From positions 1 to 36,305 of the forward strand of contig JACQPQ010000035.1 in the NCBI GenBank assembly GCA_016207405.1: a stretch of 36,305 bases of DNA, read 5' to 3'. The notes under the pieces were generated by a model. The model saw nothing but the letters and a program-made list of their open reading frames with translations, ran no database searches and had not been told where the DNA came from. Positions 1-8,008 of the stretch are shown piece after piece. Position 1 is the first letter of the stretch. Every line of letters starts with the position of its first letter. The position numbers and the translations under genes were made by a program. The stretch comes from Gammaproteobacteria bacterium (lineage in GTDB: Bacteria; Pseudomonadota; Gammaproteobacteria; JACQPQ01).

Positions 1-173
1 GCCTTCTCCTCCGGCGCATTATCAATTTGATCATAGGCTTTAAACTCTCCCCCATACTTCACAGCCAATATCTTCGTCATCGCCGCTGTCAGCGTCGTCT
101 TCCCGTGATCAACGTGCCCTATCGTCCCTACGTTTACATGCGGCTTCGTCCGCTCAAATTTTTCTTTAGACAT
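1..173 (-). CDS. tuf: Elongation factor Tu, N-terminal part (cut by window edge)
   Basis: This is the 5' end of the gene for EF-Tu, the GTPase that carries aminoacyl-tRNA to the ribosomal A site. Reading the minus strand from the ATG at 173, about 57 codons are visible, beginning [20 protein letters not shown]. The P-loop GHVDHGKT follows at about residues 19-26 and the frame stays open to the window edge. The family is about 395 aa, so most of the gene lies outside. It follows fusA by 25 bp, the normal last position of the str operon (rpsL-rpsG-fusA-tuf), and is probably co-transcribed with it. Many proteobacteria carry a second tuf copy elsewhere; this window cannot show that. Confidence 0.95.
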   Translation of the reverse strand, partial: MSKEKFERTKPHVNVGTIGHVDHGKTTLTAAMTKILAVKYGGEFKAYDQIDNAPEEK

Positions 174-198
174 GGGTTTGTCCTCTTATTCTATAACT

Positions 199-2289
199 TC
201 ACTTTGTTGTAATGATGGATTGTGCAACATTAGAAGGAACTTCTTTATATTTTTTAAACTCCATGGTGTAAGAGGCCCTTCCCTGCGACTGTGACCGTAA
301 GTCTGTCGCATAACCAAACATTTCTGCTAAAGGCACCTCTGCATGAATAATTTTTCCTCCCAAACTGTCTTCCATACCCTGCAAAATACCTCTCCTGCGA
401 TTGAGATCTCCCATCACATCTCCCATGTACTCCTCTGGAGTAACAACTTCCACTTGCATCATGGGTTCAAGCAGGAAGGGATCTGCTTGATGTGCACCTG
501 TCTTAAAAGCTTGTGAGCCCGCAATTTTAAACGCCATTTCACTGGAATCTACATCGTGGAATGAACCATCGAATAAAACAACCTTGACATCGACGACAGG
601 ATACCCGGCTATTACACCATTTTCTGTTTGTTCTTGCACGCCTTTATTGACTGCAGGGATGTATTCTCTCGGAATAGCCCCTCCCACAATACCATTTTCA
701 AACAAATAACCTGCTCCTCGTTCACGAGGTTCCAAACGCAACCATACATGACCATATTGCCCTCTTCCCCCCGATTGGCGAATAAATTTACCTTCCACCT
801 CTACAGGCTTACGAATGGCTTCTCGGTAGGCTACCTGGGGTTTTCCAACATTTGCAACAACACCAAATTCTCTTTTCATGCGTTCGACCAGAATTTCAAG
901 GTGTAATTCCCCCATTCCAGAAATAATAGTCTGTCCCGATTCTGCATCCGACCGCACTTGAAACGAAGGATCTTCTTGAGCCAGTTTATTAAGGGCAACG
1001 CCCATTTTTTCCTGATCTGCTTTTGTCTTAGGTTCAACCGCCACGGAAATAACCGGATCAGGAAATTGCATACGCTCAAGAGTGACTACTTTATTAAGGT
1101 CACATAGTGTATCGCCTGTTGTTGTGTTTTTAAGTCCAACGACAGCTGCAATGTCTCCCGCCCTCACTTCTTTAATTTCTTCGCGGGTATTCGCATGCAT
1201 TTGTAGCATTCGCCCAATGCGTTCTTTTTCGCTTTTAACGGGATTAAAAACGGCTGTGCCTGAATTCAATACCCCAGAATACACCCTAAAAAATGTAAGG
1301 GTTCCCACATAAGGATCGGTTGCAATTTTAAAGGCGAGTGCAGAAAAAGACTCTTCATCTTTTGCCTGTCGCTCTACTCGATTTTCGCTTTCATCTATAC
1401 CTTGAACAGGCGGAACATCACAGGGGGCAGGAAGGTAATCAATCACCGCATCCAGCAAAGCTTGAACCCCTTTGTTTTTAAAGGCGGAACCGCATAGCAT
1501 AGGAACAATTTCGTTTTTTAGGGTTCTCATCCTGAGGCCTTTTCGGATATCGCTCTCACTCAATTCTGTATGGTTTAAGTACTTTTCCATCAGCTCTTCT
1601 GAAGCCTCTGCCGCAGCTTCTACCATCTTTGCCCTATACTGCTCACAGACTTGTTTGATGTCTTCTGGGATCTCACATTCCTGATAGGTCACCCCCTTAT
1701 CTTCTTCACCCCAGATAATCCCTTTCATTCGAACCAAGTCAACAACGCCTTTGAAATGATCTTCCCGACCTATTGGGTATTGAATAGGCACCGGTCTAGC
1801 ACGCAATTTTTCCAACACCTGCTTAACTGCTCGCAGAAAATCACACCCCACCCGATCCATTTTGTTGACAAACGCAATACGAGGAACCCCATAGCGATTT
1901 GCTTGACGCCATACGGTTTCAGACTGCGGTTGAACCCCGCCTACCGCACAAAACACAGCAACTGCCCCATCGAGAACGCGTAGCGACCGTTCCACTTCTA
2001 TCGTGAAATCAACGTGCCCTGGCGTATCAATGATGTTAATTCGATGTTGAGGGTACTGATGATTCATTCCCTGCCAAAAACAGGTGGTGGCCGCTGCAGT
2101 TATTGTAATGCCCCGCTCCTGCTCTTGTTCCATCCAATCCATAGTGGCCGTACCTTCATCCACTTCGCCAATTTTATGAGAAACCCCCGTATAAAATAGA
2201 ACACGCTCTGTCGTGGTCGTCTTGCCCGCATCAATGTGGGCCATAATGCCGATATTACGATAACGCTCTAAAGGAGTTTGACGTGGCAT
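199..2289 (-). CDS. fusA: Elongation factor G
   Basis: EF-G is the ribosomal translocase GTPase, which also helps recycle ribosomes. The protein is 696 aa, full length for the family. The GTPase motifs are all present: AHIDAGKTT near residues 16-24, RGITI, DTPGH and NKMD, followed by the EF-G domains II to V. The frame is open 39 codons further upstream, but the ATG at 2289 ([14 protein letters not shown]) is chosen because it matches the conserved EF-G start, leaves the rpsG stop 10 bp upstream, and has a purine-rich TAGGGA before it. The gene lies between rpsG and tuf in the str operon. Nothing in the sequence looks abnormal. Confidence 0.97.
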   Translation of the reverse strand: MPRQTPLERYRNIGIMAHIDAGKTTTTERVLFYTGVSHKIGEVDEGTATMDWMEQEQERGITITAAATTCFWQGMNHQYPQHRINIIDTPGHVDFTIEVERSLRVLDGAVAVFCAVGGVQPQSETVWRQANRYGVPRIAFVNKMDRVGCDFLRAVKQVLEKLRARPVPIQYPIGREDHFKGVVDLVRMKGIIWGEEDKGVTYQECEIPEDIKQVCEQYRAKMVEAAAEASEELMEKYLNHTELSESDIRKGLRMRTLKNEIVPMLCGSAFKNKGVQALLDAVIDYLPAPCDVPPVQGIDESENRVERQAKDEESFSALAFKIATDPYVGTLTFFRVYSGVLNSGTAVFNPVKSEKERIGRMLQMHANTREEIKEVRAGDIAAVVGLKNTTTGDTLCDLNKVVTLERMQFPDPVISVAVEPKTKADQEKMGVALNKLAQEDPSFQVRSDAESGQTIISGMGELHLEILVERMKREFGVVANVGKPQVAYREAIRKPVEVEGKFIRQSGGRGQYGHVWLRLEPRERGAGYLFENGIVGGAIPREYIPAVNKGVQEQTENGVIAGYPVVDVKVVLFDGSFHDVDSSEMAFKIAGSQAFKTGAHQADPFLLEPMMQVEVVTPEEYMGDVMGDLNRRRGILQGMEDSLGGKIIHAEVPLAEMFGYATDLRSQSQGRASYTMEFKKYKEVPSNVAQSIITTK

Positions 2290-2299
2290 ATTCCCTATC

Positions 2300-2770
2300 T
2301 CACCATCTATAGTGAGCGAAAGCTCTATTCGCTTCAGCCATCCGGTGCATGTCTTCACGCTTTTTGAAGGCGCTCCCTTTTTTATCACACGCTTCGAGTA
2401 TTTCACCCGCTAGCCGTGCATACATGGTTTTTTCACTTCTCTTGCGGGAAGCTCCCGCTAACCAACGCATAGCAAGCGCCATTTGACGGGGTTGGTTCAC
2501 TTCCACGGGAACCTGATAATTGGCTCCCCCCACTCGCCTTGACTTAACCTCTACAATGGGACGAATGTTATCTAATGCTTGCGAAAAGAGTGCCACGCTA
2601 TCTTTTGACGTTTTACTCTTAATAATGTCCAAAGCGTTGTAGACGATTTTTTCAGCCACTGCTTTTTTTCCCCGTTCCATGACAACGTTAACAAATTTAG
2701 CAAGCAATGGACTTCCGAATTTTGGATCGGGAAGAATTTCTCGCTTAGTAATATTTTTTTTTCTTGACAT
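2300..2770 (-). CDS. rpsG: 30S ribosomal protein S7
   Basis: S7 is a primary 16S rRNA binding protein that organises the head of the 30S subunit near the decoding site. It has 156 aa, the usual length, with the conserved N-terminus ([20 protein letters not shown]) and the [16 protein letters not shown] segment. The basic, conserved C-terminus ends in HYRW. The gene follows rpsL with a 6-bp gap and precedes fusA by 10 bp, so it is co-transcribed from the rpsL promoter. In enterobacteria S7 is the autogenous translational repressor of this operon; whether that holds here cannot be seen. Confidence 0.97.
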   Translation of the reverse strand: MSRKKNITKREILPDPKFGSPLLAKFVNVVMERGKKAVAEKIVYNALDIIKSKTSKDSVALFSQALDNIRPIVEVKSRRVGGANYQVPVEVNQPRQMALAMRWLAGASRKRSEKTMYARLAGEILEACDKKGSAFKKREDMHRMAEANRAFAHYRW

Positions 2771-2776
2771 ACGAAT

Positions 2777-3154
2777 TTAGCCTGCTTTTGGACGCTTGGC
2801 CCCATACTTGGAACGACCTTGTTTCCTATCTTTGACGCCTGAAGTATCTAAAGACCCACGCACAATGTGGTATCGGACGCCGGGTAAATCCTTCACCCTT
2901 CCCCCCCGAATTAAAACAACAGAGTGTTCTTGCAAATTATGTCCTTCTCCTCCGATATAACTCGTCACTTCCATGGCATTCGTTAAACGTACCCGCGCTA
3001 CTTTTCGGAGTGCCGAATTCGGTTTTTTAGGTTTTGTGGTGTATACCCGCGTACATACGCCTCGCTTTTGTGGGCATTGCATCAGTGCAGGAACGCTGCT
3101 TTTTACTCTTTTTTGTATGCGCGGCGAACGCACTAATTGGTTAACGGTAGACAT
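2777..3154 (-). CDS. rpsL: 30S ribosomal protein S12
   Basis: S12 lies at the decoding centre and governs translational accuracy. The protein is 125 aa with the hallmark [14 protein letters not shown] segment and the [13 protein letters not shown] loop. The lysines equivalent to E. coli Lys43 and Lys88, where streptomycin-resistance changes are classically found, are the wild-type residues here. The start ATG at 3154 is preceded by a GAGGGAGC ribosome binding site. This is the first gene of the str operon. Its promoter is unusually clear and overlaps the end of hisS upstream. Confidence 0.97.
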   Translation of the reverse strand: MSTVNQLVRSPRIQKRVKSSVPALMQCPQKRGVCTRVYTTKPKKPNSALRKVARVRLTNAMEVTSYIGGEGHNLQEHSVVLIRGGRVKDLPGVRYHIVRGSLDTSGVKDRKQGRSKYGAKRPKAG

Positions 3155-3213
3155 AATTTAATAAAAGCTCCCTCTTTATAAAAACCTTATAAAAGCATTT
3201 GGAAGGTTCGCGA

Positions 3214-3242
3214 ATTCTATGAAGGATCCTGCGGGGTGTCAA
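3214..3242 (-). promoter_or_regulatory. Strong sigma70-type promoter of the str operon
   Basis: On the minus strand a perfect -35 box TTGACA (3242-3237) is followed by a 17-bp spacer and the -10 box TAGAAT (3219-3214). This predicts a start of transcription near 3207 and a 5' leader of about 52 nt before rpsL. The first two bases of the -35 box are the last two bases of the hisS stop codon region, so hisS and the ribosomal promoter are directly abutted. Consensus strength fits a ribosomal protein operon. The promoter call is an inference from sequence only. Confidence 0.75.
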
Positions 3243-4513
3243 GAAAAATAGGACATTAAAATGGTTTTTATCTCCTCTTTTGAAAAAATTTGCTGCGGTT
3301 TTTCTTCTCTCAAAAATTTAAGAGATACCTTCCCCGATGCGATTTCAGTCTCACCTAATATTAAAGCGATTCGTGCACCACTTTTGTCCGCTTGTCGCAA
3401 CTGTTGTTTAAAACCACCCTCCCCCATATAAGACAGTACTTTTAAAAAAGGAAGTTCATCACGCAAATATTCTGCGAGCAGAAGCCCTTCTTCCCCCCCC
3501 CTTTCGCCCACACGAACGATGTACACATCCGGAGGACAAATAGGAAACATCGTTTGCTTTGCCTTTAAGACTTCAACCAGTCTTTCCATTCCTATTGCAA
3601 AACCAACCGCAGGGATCGACTCTCCCCCTAAACACTCAACTAATCCATTATACCGACCTCCTCCGCATACCGCCCCTTGTGCACCCAGTAGCTGTGTTTC
3701 CCATTCAAAAACCATTCCATCGTAATAATCCAATCCCCGCACCAGTCGAGAATTTAAAACAAAACGAATACGGGCTTCCGTTAACAGAGCTTCTAGTGTT
3801 TTCAAATTCTGACGCGAAGTCTCATCCAAAAATTGAGTGATCTTGGGAGCATCCTGAATCAGAGTTTCGAGTTCCCGATTTTTGCTATCTAAAATACGTA
3901 AAGGATTCGTCTCTAACCGTTTTTTACTATCTTCGTCCAACTGATCATAATGAGTAATGAAATAATTTTTTAAGACTTCTCGATATTTCTCACGTGTTGC
4001 ACTATCCCCCAAGCTGTTTAACTGCAAAACAAGATCATCGGACAATCCCAACTGTCGCCATAGCCTTTGAGACATAAAAATAAGCTCTGCGTCGATATCC
4101 GGGCCCGGCAAGCCTAATGCTTCCACACCCACTTGGTAAAACTGACGATACCGCCCCTTTTGAGGACGCTCATACCGAAACATAGGGCCCATCATCCAAA
4201 AACGACAAGCCTTTTTATAAGCTAAATGATGCTCGATAACCGCCCGCACACATCCTGCCGTACCTTCTGGTCTAAGAGTTAGATTTTCACCATTTCGGTC
4301 AGAGAAGGTGTACATCTCCTTAGCCACAATATCCGTAGCGACTCCAATAGAACGGCTAAATACTTCTGTTCGTTCAAGCAAAGGCGGTCTTATTTCAATA
4401 TACCCATAACTGGCAAATAAGGCCCGGAGTTGCTGCTCTATAAATTGCCAGTAAACAACTTCCTCCGGCAGTATGTCGTTCATCCCTCTAATAGCAGAAA
4501 TGCCGTGAGTCAT
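3239..4513 (-). CDS. hisS: Histidyl-tRNA synthetase
   Basis: This class II aminoacyl-tRNA synthetase charges tRNA-His. It has 424 aa, the normal length. Visible signatures are the N-terminal GMNDILP, motif 2 (FRYERPQKGRYRQFYQ), the histidine-binding LVRGLDYYDG, motif 3 (GFAIGMERL) and a C-terminal anticodon-binding domain. The start MTHGISAIRGMND matches the family. Only 9 bp separate the start codon from a palindromic repeat (4523-4673), and the only plausible Shine-Dalgarno sequence, GAAGGA, lies inside the terminal arm of that repeat. The gene is downstream of dacA and upstream of the str operon, on the same strand. Confidence 0.96.
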   Translation of the reverse strand: MTHGISAIRGMNDILPEEVVYWQFIEQQLRALFASYGYIEIRPPLLERTEVFSRSIGVATDIVAKEMYTFSDRNGENLTLRPEGTAGCVRAVIEHHLAYKKACRFWMMGPMFRYERPQKGRYRQFYQVGVEALGLPGPDIDAELIFMSQRLWRQLGLSDDLVLQLNSLGDSATREKYREVLKNYFITHYDQLDEDSKKRLETNPLRILDSKNRELETLIQDAPKITQFLDETSRQNLKTLEALLTEARIRFVLNSRLVRGLDYYDGMVFEWETQLLGAQGAVCGGGRYNGLVECLGGESIPAVGFAIGMERLVEVLKAKQTMFPICPPDVYIVRVGERGGEEGLLLAEYLRDELPFLKVLSYMGEGGFKQQLRQADKSGARIALILGETEIASGKVSLKFLREEKPQQIFSKEEIKTILMSYFS

Positions 4514-4522
4514 AAATTTTAT

Positions 4523-4673
4523 AATCCTTCACTTATGGGTGGTTTGCTGTGTATTTTCTACTGCCTGCTGCTCGGCTCAAAAGTCCCCTGCGCTCCTAGA
4601 ATTTTTCCGGCCGCAAAGGCAGCAGAAAATACACAGCAAACCACCACCCACCCCACCATTTTAGTGAGGCATT
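4523..4673. repeat. Palindromic repeat element, short copy (copy A)
   Basis: This is a 151-bp imperfect palindrome between dacA and hisS. Its ends are AATCCTTCACT and, inverted, AGTGAGGCATT. Inside these come longer arms reading GGTTTGCTGTGTATTTTCT on the left and the reverse complement on the right. The centre holds CTCCTAGAATTTTTCCGG. The same outer arms and centre occur at 25111-25341, where the centre is about 85 bp longer, so this copy looks like an internal deletion derivative. No coding capacity is evident. It could act as a terminator or processing hairpin after dacA, and it carries the apparent ribosome binding site of hisS. Confidence 0.85.
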
Positions 4674-4682
4674 GCTAAATTT

Positions 4683-5855
4683 TTAAGAAAATAATTGAAC
4701 AAAAAAGCGAGTAACCCAATCAAATAACCTCCGCAACCAATGGCCTTTTACCAAATCATGCGTGGCAACAAGAGGGCGTTCTAGCACAACTTTATTATCC
4801 AAAGTAACGCTGACTGTACCAAAGTGATCTCCTTTTTGGGCAGGCGCTTGTATGGTGGGGGAAACATTCATCGCCGCATTCAACTCGTTATAACGTCCTC
4901 TTGGAATCGTAACATATAGATCTTCTCCTACCCCGAGCAAAAGCTTTTTTTGCTTCCCCATCCACGCGCGTGATTCGGTTAAAGGCTGCCATGCTGCGTA
5001 AAGTTGATGCGTCTCATAAAAACGAAAACCATATCCGAGTAACTTTTGGCTATCTTCTGCTCTTATCGTAGGTAAACGAGAGCCCATCACAACAGCAATT
5101 AACCGCATCCCATCTCGCAGCGCAGACACTACCATACAATACCCAGCAGTCTGGGTATGCCCTGTTTTCATTCCATCGACTGTTTCATCTCGCCATAATA
5201 AGAGGTTTCGATTGTGCTGTTTGATACCATCGTAAATAAAGCTTTTTTCGGCATATAACTTGTAGTGTTCTGGAAATTCTTGAATCAATGCTTTTGCTAA
5301 AATTGCCAAGTCACGGGCCGTCGTGTACAAATTGGGATCGGGTAGCCCTGTACTATTGGTAAAGTGGCTATTGTGCATACCCAATTGGTGGGCATACTGG
5401 TTCATCAAGTCTGCAAAGGCTTCTTCGCTTCCCGCAATAAATTCTGCCATAGCTATGCTTGCATCGTTACCCGAAGCAATGACAATGCCTTTGATGAGAT
5501 CATCCACTTTAACGCGTTCATTCACTTCCACAAACATACGAGATCCTTCCGAACGCCAAGCCTTTTCACTCACAACCGTCAGTTGGTCACGCAAGGTTTG
5601 CATTTTTGTCATTTCCTTTTCAATGACATAAGCCGTCATAATTTTAGTGAGACTGGCGGGTTCCACACGCTCATCCGCATTTTTTTCTGCAAAGAACTGC
5701 CCACTTTGAAAATCCATCACAACGTGGGATTTTGCAGAAACGGTGGGGGCTGCAGGCAATAAAATGGGAGGGGTTGCCGCAATTGCGAAAGCTGCGCATA
5801 AAAACCCAAGGAAAAAAGTAACCGCTGAAATTTGAAATTTAAACAAAGTTAACAT
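4683..5855 (-). CDS. dacA: D-alanyl-D-alanine carboxypeptidase (PBP5/6 family)
   Basis: This is a periplasmic low-molecular-mass penicillin-binding protein that removes the terminal D-Ala from peptidoglycan pentapeptides. It has 390 aa. A signal peptide covers about residues 1-27. The peptidase S11 active-site motifs are complete: SLTK (Ser68, Lys71), SGN (128-130) and KTG (230-232). A C-terminal PBP5-type beta domain follows, and a final amphipathic stretch (LFDWVTRFFVQLFS) resembles the membrane anchor of PBP5. The gene follows mltB by 15 bp, so the two form a cell-wall remodelling pair; rlpA, often found between them in other proteobacteria, is absent. The choice of symbol dacA over dacC is by general similarity. 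Confidence 0.92.
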   Translation of the reverse strand: MLTLFKFQISAVTFFLGFLCAAFAIAATPPILLPAAPTVSAKSHVVMDFQSGQFFAEKNADERVEPASLTKIMTAYVIEKEMTKMQTLRDQLTVVSEKAWRSEGSRMFVEVNERVKVDDLIKGIVIASGNDASIAMAEFIAGSEEAFADLMNQYAHQLGMHNSHFTNSTGLPDPNLYTTARDLAILAKALIQEFPEHYKLYAEKSFIYDGIKQHNRNLLLWRDETVDGMKTGHTQTAGYCMVVSALRDGMRLIAVVMGSRLPTIRAEDSQKLLGYGFRFYETHQLYAAWQPLTESRAWMGKQKKLLLGVGEDLYVTIPRGRYNELNAAMNVSPTIQAPAQKGDHFGTVSVTLDNKVVLERPLVATHDLVKGHWLRRLFDWVTRFFVQLFS

Positions 5856-5870
5856 TCTAAAAGTCCTCCC

Positions 5871-6956
5871 TTATCTTCGAGCTAACCGATTACCCGCTAC
5901 CATTTCCTCGCTCAGCTGATACACGGCCATCGCGTAATGCAAACTGTGATTATACCGTGTAATCACATATAAATTTTCTGAACCCACCCAATATTGGTGG
6001 CTCGCATTTTCCGTTTCTAAGGCGAATACAAATCCTTTGCTATCTTGTGGAATATCAGGAGAGATTTCAATACCCATTTTGGCGAGTTCGGCAATGGTAT
6101 AGGTTGGGCGTGTGAGTGTTGTCTGTAATAATGCTCGTGCTTCTTCTCTCATGCTTTGTACTGGCGTTGCAATCCACTCGTGAGAACGCCAATGGTGTTG
6201 ACTAAAATAATGGGCGATGCTTCCAATCGCATCCGCGGTGCTATTAATCAAATCGACACTCCCATCTCCATCAAAATCGACAGCATAATTCAGAATACTG
6301 CTTGGGATAAATTGCGATTGACCCATTGCTCCTGCATAAGATCCTTTAATAGTTTGGGGAGACACCCCCTGTTTCCGCGCATAGAGTAAAAACGATTCCA
6401 GCTCACTCTTAAAAAACTGCGCGCGCGGGGGGTAGCGGAAGGCTAAAGTTGTCAGTGCTTCTAAAACATTATATTCCCCCATATTCTGGCCATAATAGGT
6501 TTCGATCCCTAGAATCCCAATGAGGACTTCTTGGGCAACCCCGTATGTTCGCTCCGCACGGGCCAACCAAGAGGCCTGTTCATTCCAAAACCGAACACCC
6601 TTTTCGATGCGTTCAGGATTTACAAATCGCTTGCGATATTCATACCATGGTTTAGCTTCAAAAGGGCGGGCAATTAATTCTAAAACCTTAGGTTGCCACT
6701 CAACATTTTGAAATATTTCCTCTAAATCACGTTCTGAAAACTGATGTTGACGAACCATGTACGCTATAAAATTTTGGATCTCAGTAGGACGAGAAGATGT
6801 ATTCGTTGCAAAAGTGTGCGAAGAAAAATGATGGGTCGTTTTAAATTGCTGGCTGGAACAACTGACAAGCAGCAAAGAAGAGAACAGTATTCCTAAAAGA
6901 TGGGTAGCATGTTTGCTGAAAAAAGCTCTCGTTCCTTTACAATAGAAATCATCCAT
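5871..6956 (-). CDS. mltB: Membrane-bound lytic murein transglycosylase B
   Basis: MltB cleaves the MurNAc-GlcNAc bond of peptidoglycan, forming 1,6-anhydroMurNAc ends. The protein is 361 aa. Its N-terminus has a hydrophobic segment ending in a lipobox (LLLVSC, Cys33), so it is probably an outer-membrane lipoprotein. The catalytic glutamate is in GILGIETYYG (about Glu152), and the family segments YAGAMGQSQFIPSS and DFDGDGSVDL are present. It leads the mltB-dacA unit. A TACAAT sequence (6985-6980) about 25 bp before the start could be its -10 box, but no good -35 is seen. The anhydro sugars it releases could feed AmgK (9779-10744), which is an inference. Confidence 0.93.
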   Translation of the reverse strand: MDDFYCKGTRAFFSKHATHLLGILFSSLLLVSCSSQQFKTTHHFSSHTFATNTSSRPTEIQNFIAYMVRQHQFSERDLEEIFQNVEWQPKVLELIARPFEAKPWYEYRKRFVNPERIEKGVRFWNEQASWLARAERTYGVAQEVLIGILGIETYYGQNMGEYNVLEALTTLAFRYPPRAQFFKSELESFLLYARKQGVSPQTIKGSYAGAMGQSQFIPSSILNYAVDFDGDGSVDLINSTADAIGSIAHYFSQHHWRSHEWIATPVQSMREEARALLQTTLTRPTYTIAELAKMGIEISPDIPQDSKGFVFALETENASHQYWVGSENLYVITRYNHSLHYAMAVYQLSEEMVAGNRLARR

Positions 6957-7020
6957 ATTTTCTTCCTTTTCAGATAGAGATTGTAGAACGTGCGAGTCTA
7001 TTTAAAAAGGTTCCTTTAAA

Positions 7021-7065
7021 AATAAAAACGACCTTCGCGTCGCACTTAAGCAACGCGAAGGTCGT
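7021..7065 (-). terminator. Rho-independent terminator after the small membrane peptide gene
   Basis: A perfect 12-bp stem (CGACCTTCGCGT at 7029-7040 and its complement at 7053-7064, extendable by one A-T pair) encloses a 12-nt loop. Read on the minus strand it is followed by TTTTTATT. It sits 8 bp after the stop codon of the 56-aa peptide gene and before mltB, so it should separate the two transcripts. Confidence 0.8.
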
Positions 7066-7072
7066 ACCCCCA

Positions 7073-7243
7073 CTATTTACCGAATGGGTGCGGTTCTGGG
7101 GGGGCCGACGGCCCCTCAGGCGCCTCGATGGTGGCGGGGGGCGTCTTGTCGAACACCCCCACCACATCCAAGGCCACCAGCGTGATGCTGATGGCCAAGA
7201 TCAGGCCGCCAATAATCCATAGCCAGTCCGTCATTTTTTTCAT
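7073..7243 (-). CDS. Small single-pass membrane peptide, 56 aa, unrecognised
   Basis: I do not recognise this protein. The ATG at 7243 has an excellent ribosome binding site (AAGGAGG about 8 nt upstream), which supports this start over longer in-frame starts. The product begins MKKMTDWLW, has one hydrophobic segment (about residues 7-29), and ends in a Pro/Glu-rich tail (TPPATIEAPEGPSAPPEP). It is probably an inner-membrane protein with a short exposed tail. The DNA is markedly GC-rich, with C/G third positions, unlike the AT-rich genes on both sides, suggesting transfer from a high-GC source. The gene is isolated between an upstream hairpin (7274-7293) and a strong terminator (7021-7065), so it forms its own transcription unit. 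Confidence 0.7.
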   Translation of the reverse strand: MKKMTDWLWIIGGLILAISITLVALDVVGVFDKTPPATIEAPEGPSAPPEPHPFGK

Positions 7244-7273
7244 GACGGATCCTCCTTTTTTTTGTAAAACCAA

Positions 7274-7293
7274 GGCTCCCCGCGGGGGGAGCC
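7274..7293 (-). promoter_or_regulatory. GC-rich hairpin in the leader of the small peptide gene
   Basis: GGCTCCCC and its exact complement GGGGAGCC flank a GCGG loop. On the minus strand it lies 30 bp upstream of the start codon and is followed by TTGGTTTTA, a weak U-tract. It could be an attenuator, a 5' mRNA stabiliser, or the terminator of a lost upstream gene. The hairpin is plain; its role is inferred. Confidence 0.5.
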
Positions 7294-7431
7294 GAAACAA
7301 TTGAGATAACGAATTGAAATATGCTAACAAAAACATACAAAAAAACAATATATTTAATTTGTAAAATTAAGTAATTGAGAGCTTCCTATGGAAAGGGGAT
7401 CTGTGCTAAGGCCCTGTAAAAGTAGTAAAAG

Positions 7432-7461
7432 TTGACACTTATCTCTAAATTAGAGTATATA
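7432..7461 (+). promoter_or_regulatory. brnTA promoter with embedded palindromic operator
   Basis: The -35 box TTGACA (7432-7437) is consensus, the spacer is 18 bp and the -10 is TATATA (7456-7461), just before brnT. The spacer contains the palindrome CTCTAAATTAGAG (7443-7455). BrnA antitoxins of known systems repress their own promoter, so this is a good candidate BrnA/BrnTA binding site. Confidence 0.65.
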
Positions 7462-7468
7462 CATTATT

Positions 7469-7750
7469 ATGTTCGCCTGGGATACACAAAAAGCGATCAT
7501 TAACTATGAAAAACACCATGTTCCATTTGAAGAAGCAGCGACAGTTTTTGGTGATCCTAATGCGCTTGATTGGGAAGATCTGAAGCACTCCCATTTTGAA
7601 CTTCGTTCCAAGAGAATTGGTATTTCCATAGAAGGCAGGGTTCTCATGGTTGTGTATACTATTCGGAGTATAAAAAATGAAAAAGAAACTATTCGCATCA
7701 TCAGTGCTCGTCAAGCAAGCCGCAAAGAGAGAAAAGCATATTTTGGATAA
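7469..7750 (+). CDS. brnT: BrnT family ribonuclease toxin
   Basis: BrnT is the RelE-like ribonuclease toxin of type II BrnT/BrnA modules. The 93-aa product matches the family in length and in its segments: FAWDTQKAIINYEKHHVPFE at the start, then VVYTIRS and IRIISARQASRKERKAY at the end. This is the typical BrnT ending with R and E residues. It overlaps the antitoxin gene by 74 bp and is transcribed from a clear promoter of its own, against the direction of the flanking genes. The pair sits between the GC-rich peptide gene and hpnC, and is an accessory insertion by context. Confidence 0.88.
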   Translation: MFAWDTQKAIINYEKHHVPFEEAATVFGDPNALDWEDLKHSHFELRSKRIGISIEGRVLMVVYTIRSIKNEKETIRIISARQASRKERKAYFG

Positions 7751-7973
7751 TGAAATTGATTTTTCAGACATTCCAAACTCGACGGACGAGGAATTAAAAC
7801 GAGCCTGCCGAGTTGGACGACCCAAAACAGGACATGCAAAACTCTTGATTGCCATCCGAATTGACCGCCAGCTATTGGCACGTCTTAGAACTTTGGCGAA
7901 TAAGCAAGATAAGCCCTACCAAACATTGATCCACGAGTTACTGGAGAAAGCTACAAACAAAAAAGCCGCTTGA
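7677..7973 (+). CDS. brnA: BrnA family antitoxin
   Basis: This 98-aa protein is the likely antitoxin partner of BrnT. It has a variable N-terminus, a central IDFSDIPNSTDEELKRA segment, and a C-terminal ribbon-helix-helix-like part (LLIAIRIDRQLLARLRTL, then YQTLIHELLEKA), the DNA-binding form typical of BrnA. The ATG at 7677 lies inside brnT and is preceded by CGGAG at good spacing, so it is preferred. A TTG at 7743 would give a 76-aa protein without the large overlap. It probably represses the operon through the palindrome at 7443-7455. It ends 22 bp before the convergent hpnC stop. Confidence 0.82.
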   Translation: MKKKLFASSVLVKQAAKREKHILDNEIDFSDIPNSTDEELKRACRVGRPKTGHAKLLIAIRIDRQLLARLRTLANKQDKPYQTLIHELLEKATNKKAA

Positions 7974-8008
7974 TTTCTCAGTTCAGTTTTGTAGGTCAGA
8001 TCAAGCGG
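7966..8008. terminator. Hairpin between convergent brnA and hpnC
   Basis: CCGCTTGAT (7966-7974) pairs with ATCAAGCGG (8000-8008) across a 25-nt loop and overlaps the ends of both convergent genes. There is no clear T-tract, so termination is uncertain. The right half reads GTAGGTCAGATCAAGCG, which resembles one half of the short repeats at 21777 and 25748; it may be a decayed copy. Confidence 0.35.

Noticed and set aside
2290-2406. Longer EF-G starting at 2406
   Set aside because: The extra 39 codons overlap rpsG and resemble no EF-G; the ATG at 2289 fits the family.
3163-3180. TAAAAGCTCCCTCT before rpsL also found in the typA 3' repeats
   Set aside because: The match is 14 bp and stops at once; before rpsL it is the ribosome binding site, in typA it is coding sequence. 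Taken as coincidence.
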